Shown here piece after piece: positions 61,776-64,000 of a stretch of DNA of 64,000 nucleotides (positions are counted from its first letter, which is position 1; every line of letters starts with the position of its first letter). This DNA is from Phycisphaerae bacterium (GTDB lineage Bacteria > Planctomycetota > Phycisphaerae > UBA1845), in assembly GCA_029260165.1 (NCBI GenBank), contig JAJDDT010000097.1, positions 1 to 64,000 on the forward strand. The letters run 5' to 3'. A program made the translations under genes and the position numbers. Under the pieces are notes generated by a model that saw nothing but the letters and a program-made list of their open reading frames with translations, did not search any database and had not been told where the DNA came from.

Positions 61776-62387
61776 CTATTCATCGGTGGCTGCCTGCTGT
61801 TGATCGCGAACGCGACGATCCGCCTCATCAAACGCCTCGGACGTATCCGCAATGGCACCGTTGTCCATCCGCTCCCAAATACCCATCACCTCCGAGCCTG
61901 ACTCGGACAATCCGCTCGAACCCTCGTCCACCTCCGCCCCAAGCCTCAACACCTCGTCAAGCCGCTCCTGATACACCTCAGCCCGAATCGAGTCCTTTTC
62001 AATCAGCTTCCCGAGCTTGAGCATGTCCCGTTCGCTCACCAAACCGAGCTTGCCGCCAATTTTGGCAGACCGATCGTGCGACTCCCGCAACATCCGCAAC
62101 CGCGACACGGTGAGCAATTCCTTCGACCGCAGATTCAACTGCCGCGCGACCATCAACTGCTCGGTCGTCTTCATCTCAAACTCTTGGGCGAGCGCCCTGC
62201 GAACCTCCGGCGTTCGCTCCGTGGCACCTGTCTCGAAAACTTTTCGCTTCTCATCCGCCAATTTCCTGATCCGCGACATCATGCGCGAGCGATCCTTCTC
62301 GATCAGCAACTCCTGCCGGCGAAGCTCCGTTCGCGACAGGTCCGCCAACCCCTTCTTCCGATTCGTCAACCAATCCAGCAAACTCAT
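61776..62387 (-). CDS. Snf7/ESCRT-III-like coiled-coil protein
   Basis: A 203-residue helical protein. The N-terminus MSLLDWLTNRKKG could insert in membrane. Two long basic helices follow (RTELRRQELLIEKDRSRMMS, then RRALAQEFEMKTTEQLMVAR), then RSKELLTVSRLRMLRESHDR. The second half has further helices (SERDMLKLGKLIEKDSIRAE) and ends acidic (DEGSSGLSESGSE, TSEAFDEADRRV). The pattern is like the neighbouring CHMP2-like protein but the sequence is not close, so it is probably a second polymer subunit. No MIM1-like end is seen. The gene overlaps none and lies 21 bases after the winged-helix gene. Confidence 0.62.
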   Translation of the reverse strand: MSLLDWLTNRKKGLADLSRTELRRQELLIEKDRSRMMSRIRKLADEKRKVFETGATERTPEVRRALAQEFEMKTTEQLMVARQLNLRSKELLTVSRLRMLRESHDRSAKIGGKLGLVSERDMLKLGKLIEKDSIRAEVYQERLDEVLRLGAEVDEGSSGLSESGSEVMGIWERMDNGAIADTSEAFDEADRRVRDQQQAATDE

Positions 62388-62408
62388 TCGCCCAACACGC
62401 CTCTCATC

Positions 62409-63833
62409 TTATGACGCTTCCGGGTCCGCCCTTTTGGACGGTTGCTCTGTATCAGCCACATCCGCATCAGACGATTTCCTTTTTGCGACCGATTCCGATT
62501 TGCGAACCGGTGTCGACTCCGCAGGCTCGTCAACCGTCTCAAATTCCTTCAGAATCGCCATCTCCTCATCACTCGTGCCGATGTCCGCCAACCCGGTCTC
62601 CAAGCTCGCCACCATGGCTGCGTCGGCGTTGAGTGTCTCAAGCATCTCTTCTGCTTTCACTGCATTTTCGGTCAGCTCCTCCGTATCGGGAAGCTGTGCC
62701 ACATTGCCCTGCATGATCAACGTCAGATTGTGAATGTCCGTCGAAATAATGTTGATCTGCTGATTCAACATGCCAGCCGTCGTGTTCTGACGGGCCACAT
62801 CCTTGCGAACCTGCGCAAGCTGGGCAGCCACTCGCCGCCTGACCACGCTCGACGACGCCTCCTTTCCCTGCTTCAACAGGTCAGCCTCCCGTGTCTCCAT
62901 CCTTCCAATATCTTCGTACAACCGATCACGGCGACTCGAAAGCTGCGCCCGACGCTCAGCCAACACATTGATTTTCTCACCCTCGTCGCCCTCTTTGGCG
63001 AAGAGCTGGCGAATGCGATCCACAACGCTCATCGATGTTTTCTCCGGTTTGGCAGCCACACCCCGATAGAGTAGCACGTCTCCGTCCTTCTGTGTCATGT
63101 AAAGTTCGGGATCTTCAGCCGCCATCTGCGCGATGGCAGCCGACACCTCTTTTTGGGGAACATTCAATTTCGCCGACATCGTTTCCGCGGAAATTCCACC
63201 GGTCAGCAGATCGGCACTATGCGACTGGATTCGCTCCCTGACACGATCAATTTTCTGATCCGCCACCTCGGGATCAAATATTTCGAGAACATGCGCGGGC
63301 AACGACTCGTCCGGCGTGGATATCCGCCATCCCCCCTCTTTCTGCGGTTCCACAAGAACAAGCGAAACATTCGGCAGATCGATCTTGCAGCGGCGCGCAT
63401 CCTCCGTGAAACCGCTCGGCGCGCAAATACCGATGATGTGCGGCGTCGCGTCATCACCCACGATACGACGGACATGCTCGATCAGCTCGGTCAGATCGAT
63501 GGGTGGCGGCGTCTGCTCCGGGCTGCCAACGATACTGTCGAGCGGGTTCAACACCGATGCGATGGCGACACCCGTTGGATTTTTGCGAAACCACCAGTTC
63601 CGCTCAAAACCGTGAATCGCGATCCTGCGGTTGTGCGGCAATTCGCCGACCTTCCTGCGATCGTAAACGCGATGATTGGCCATGATCGCCCGCAAGCGGT
63701 CACTGTCGTCATGCCTGCTGGTCTTCCAGATGGACCCGTGAAGCTGTTTGCCCCTGGCGGACTCCAGCCGCGACTCGACAATGGCGAGATAAGCGTACTC
63801 AGCTTTGAGCATTTCGCGTGCGTGATCTTTCAT
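62409..63833 (-). CDS. Winged-helix plus Snf7-like coiled-coil protein
   Basis: A 474-residue protein. Residues 1-200 form an unrecognised alpha/beta part with HIIGICAPSGFTEDARR and NVSLVLVEPQKEGGW. At about 205-258 is a winged-helix unit (ADLLTGGISAETMSAKLNVP, EVSAAIAQMAAEDPELYMTQ, DGDVLLYRG). At 268-410 is a Snf7-like helical hairpin with a basic first half (AERRAQLSSRRDRLYEDIGR, SSVVRRRVAAQLAQVRKDVA) and NQQINIISTDIHNLTLIMQG, then acidic helices and a charged tail. Fusion of a winged helix to ESCRT-III is known in eukaryotic CHMP7, and CdvB of archaea also joins both. It is the first gene of the operon in this window. ATG 63833 is preferred over a frame start at 63860; no strong ribosome site is seen. 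Confidence 0.66.
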   Translation of the reverse strand: MKDHAREMLKAEYAYLAIVESRLESARGKQLHGSIWKTSRHDDSDRLRAIMANHRVYDRRKVGELPHNRRIAIHGFERNWWFRKNPTGVAIASVLNPLDSIVGSPEQTPPPIDLTELIEHVRRIVGDDATPHIIGICAPSGFTEDARRCKIDLPNVSLVLVEPQKEGGWRISTPDESLPAHVLEIFDPEVADQKIDRVRERIQSHSADLLTGGISAETMSAKLNVPQKEVSAAIAQMAAEDPELYMTQKDGDVLLYRGVAAKPEKTSMSVVDRIRQLFAKEGDEGEKINVLAERRAQLSSRRDRLYEDIGRMETREADLLKQGKEASSSVVRRRVAAQLAQVRKDVARQNTTAGMLNQQINIISTDIHNLTLIMQGNVAQLPDTEELTENAVKAEEMLETLNADAAMVASLETGLADIGTSDEEMAILKEFETVDEPAESTPVRKSESVAKRKSSDADVADTEQPSKRADPEAS

Positions 63834-64000
63834 GTCAGTCGTTGCCCACAACGCGCACAATACCGTGCCCGTCGCTCATTGGTCGCACCGCACCGCGGGC
63901 GAGTGCATAGTCTTGAACTAACGTGCGGTTGTCGATGGCGTTCCTTTTCAATCGCATGCGACCCCCAAAAGACCGACCGAATCAATTTGAAAAACACAAA
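63834..64000. other. Right-edge region upstream of the ESCRT-like operon
   Basis: 167 bases with no gene. It should carry the operon promoter on the minus strand unless further genes lie beyond the edge. No clear promoter boxes were recognised. Confidence 0.35.

Noticed and set aside
61568..62387. ESCRT-like cluster considered as a plain phage-shock (PspABC) operon
   Set aside because: PspC fits, but the coiled-coil proteins are three different ones with acidic tails and one MIM1-like end, PspF and PspB are absent, and a MIT-Vps4-type ATPase is present.

Overview
The window reads as chromosomal DNA of a planctomycete, most likely of the Phycisphaerae type. Supporting signs are a DUF1559-like prepilin (N-terminal [17 protein letters not shown]), an exosortase H pair together with two secreted proteins carrying IPTL-type C-terminal sorting tails, a giant Cys-rich secreted protein ending in dockerin-like and cohesin-like modules, double zinc-ribbon membrane proteins with the RCPECG signature, and FG-GAP/UnbV surface proteins. 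No rRNA, tRNA, CRISPR array, phage or intact insertion sequence was recognised. Coding density is high and genes lie on both strands in short operons.

Layout. 0.3-9.3 kb: a eukaryote-type UDP-sugar pyrophosphorylase, a Tat-exported DUF362 protein, a prepilin with a long leader, a Nudix hydrolase, a nucleotide-sugar epimerase, leucyl aminopeptidase and RmuC. 9.3-15.7 kb: a CmoB-like methyltransferase, MutS, and an exosortase H operon. 16.1-18.4 kb: a three-gene cluster for a Cys-repeat peptide with its DUF692 (MNIO) and DUF2063 partners, that is, a bufferin/HvfA-type RiPP locus. 18.4-21.9 kb: a surface-glycan cassette (PIG-L deacetylase, methyltransferase, WbqC, GT4 glycosyltransferase). 22.1-30.2 kb: one 2,715-residue secreted protein. 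30.7-33.9 kb: prfA and rpmE2, divergent from cysS. 34.4-40.7 kb: an FG-GAP protein with a sorting tail, a small NTF2-like protein, and a beta-ureidopropionase / NCS2 permease / class III aminotransferase cluster that looks like the lower part of reductive pyrimidine breakdown. 41-47.9 kb: an LCAT-like hydrolase, a winged-helix AAA ATPase, a histone-H1-like protein, a Xaa-Pro peptidase, accB and accC. 48-56.2 kb: a DUF547/DUF1015 pair, a QueC-like protein with a degenerate PP-loop, zinc-ribbon membrane proteins, threonine aldolase, and a haloperoxidase-like sorted protein.

The most interesting locus is 57.8-63.8 kb, all on the minus strand. In order of transcription it encodes a winged-helix protein with an ESCRT-III/Snf7-like coiled coil, a second Snf7-like coiled-coil protein, a PspC protein, a third Snf7-like protein closely resembling CHMP2 and ending in a MIM1-like helix, an AAA ATPase with an MIT-like N-terminal domain and a Vps4-type catalytic core, and a band-7/SPFH-like protein with a C-terminal beta-propeller. 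Together these have the parts of a bacterial ESCRT-like membrane-remodelling machine: polymer-forming subunits, a disassembly ATPase with its docking domain and docking peptide, and membrane-anchoring partners.

The non-coding DNA carries several families of short palindromic dispersed repeats, including one 84-bp composite present at 50.4 and 60.8 kb in opposite orientations, a 115-bp element at 0.13 and 34.15 kb, and a 114-bp direct duplication at 5 kb. Many copies lie between convergent genes, and one lies inside the ESCRT-like operon. All functional statements rest on reading motifs by eye; no database search was possible.
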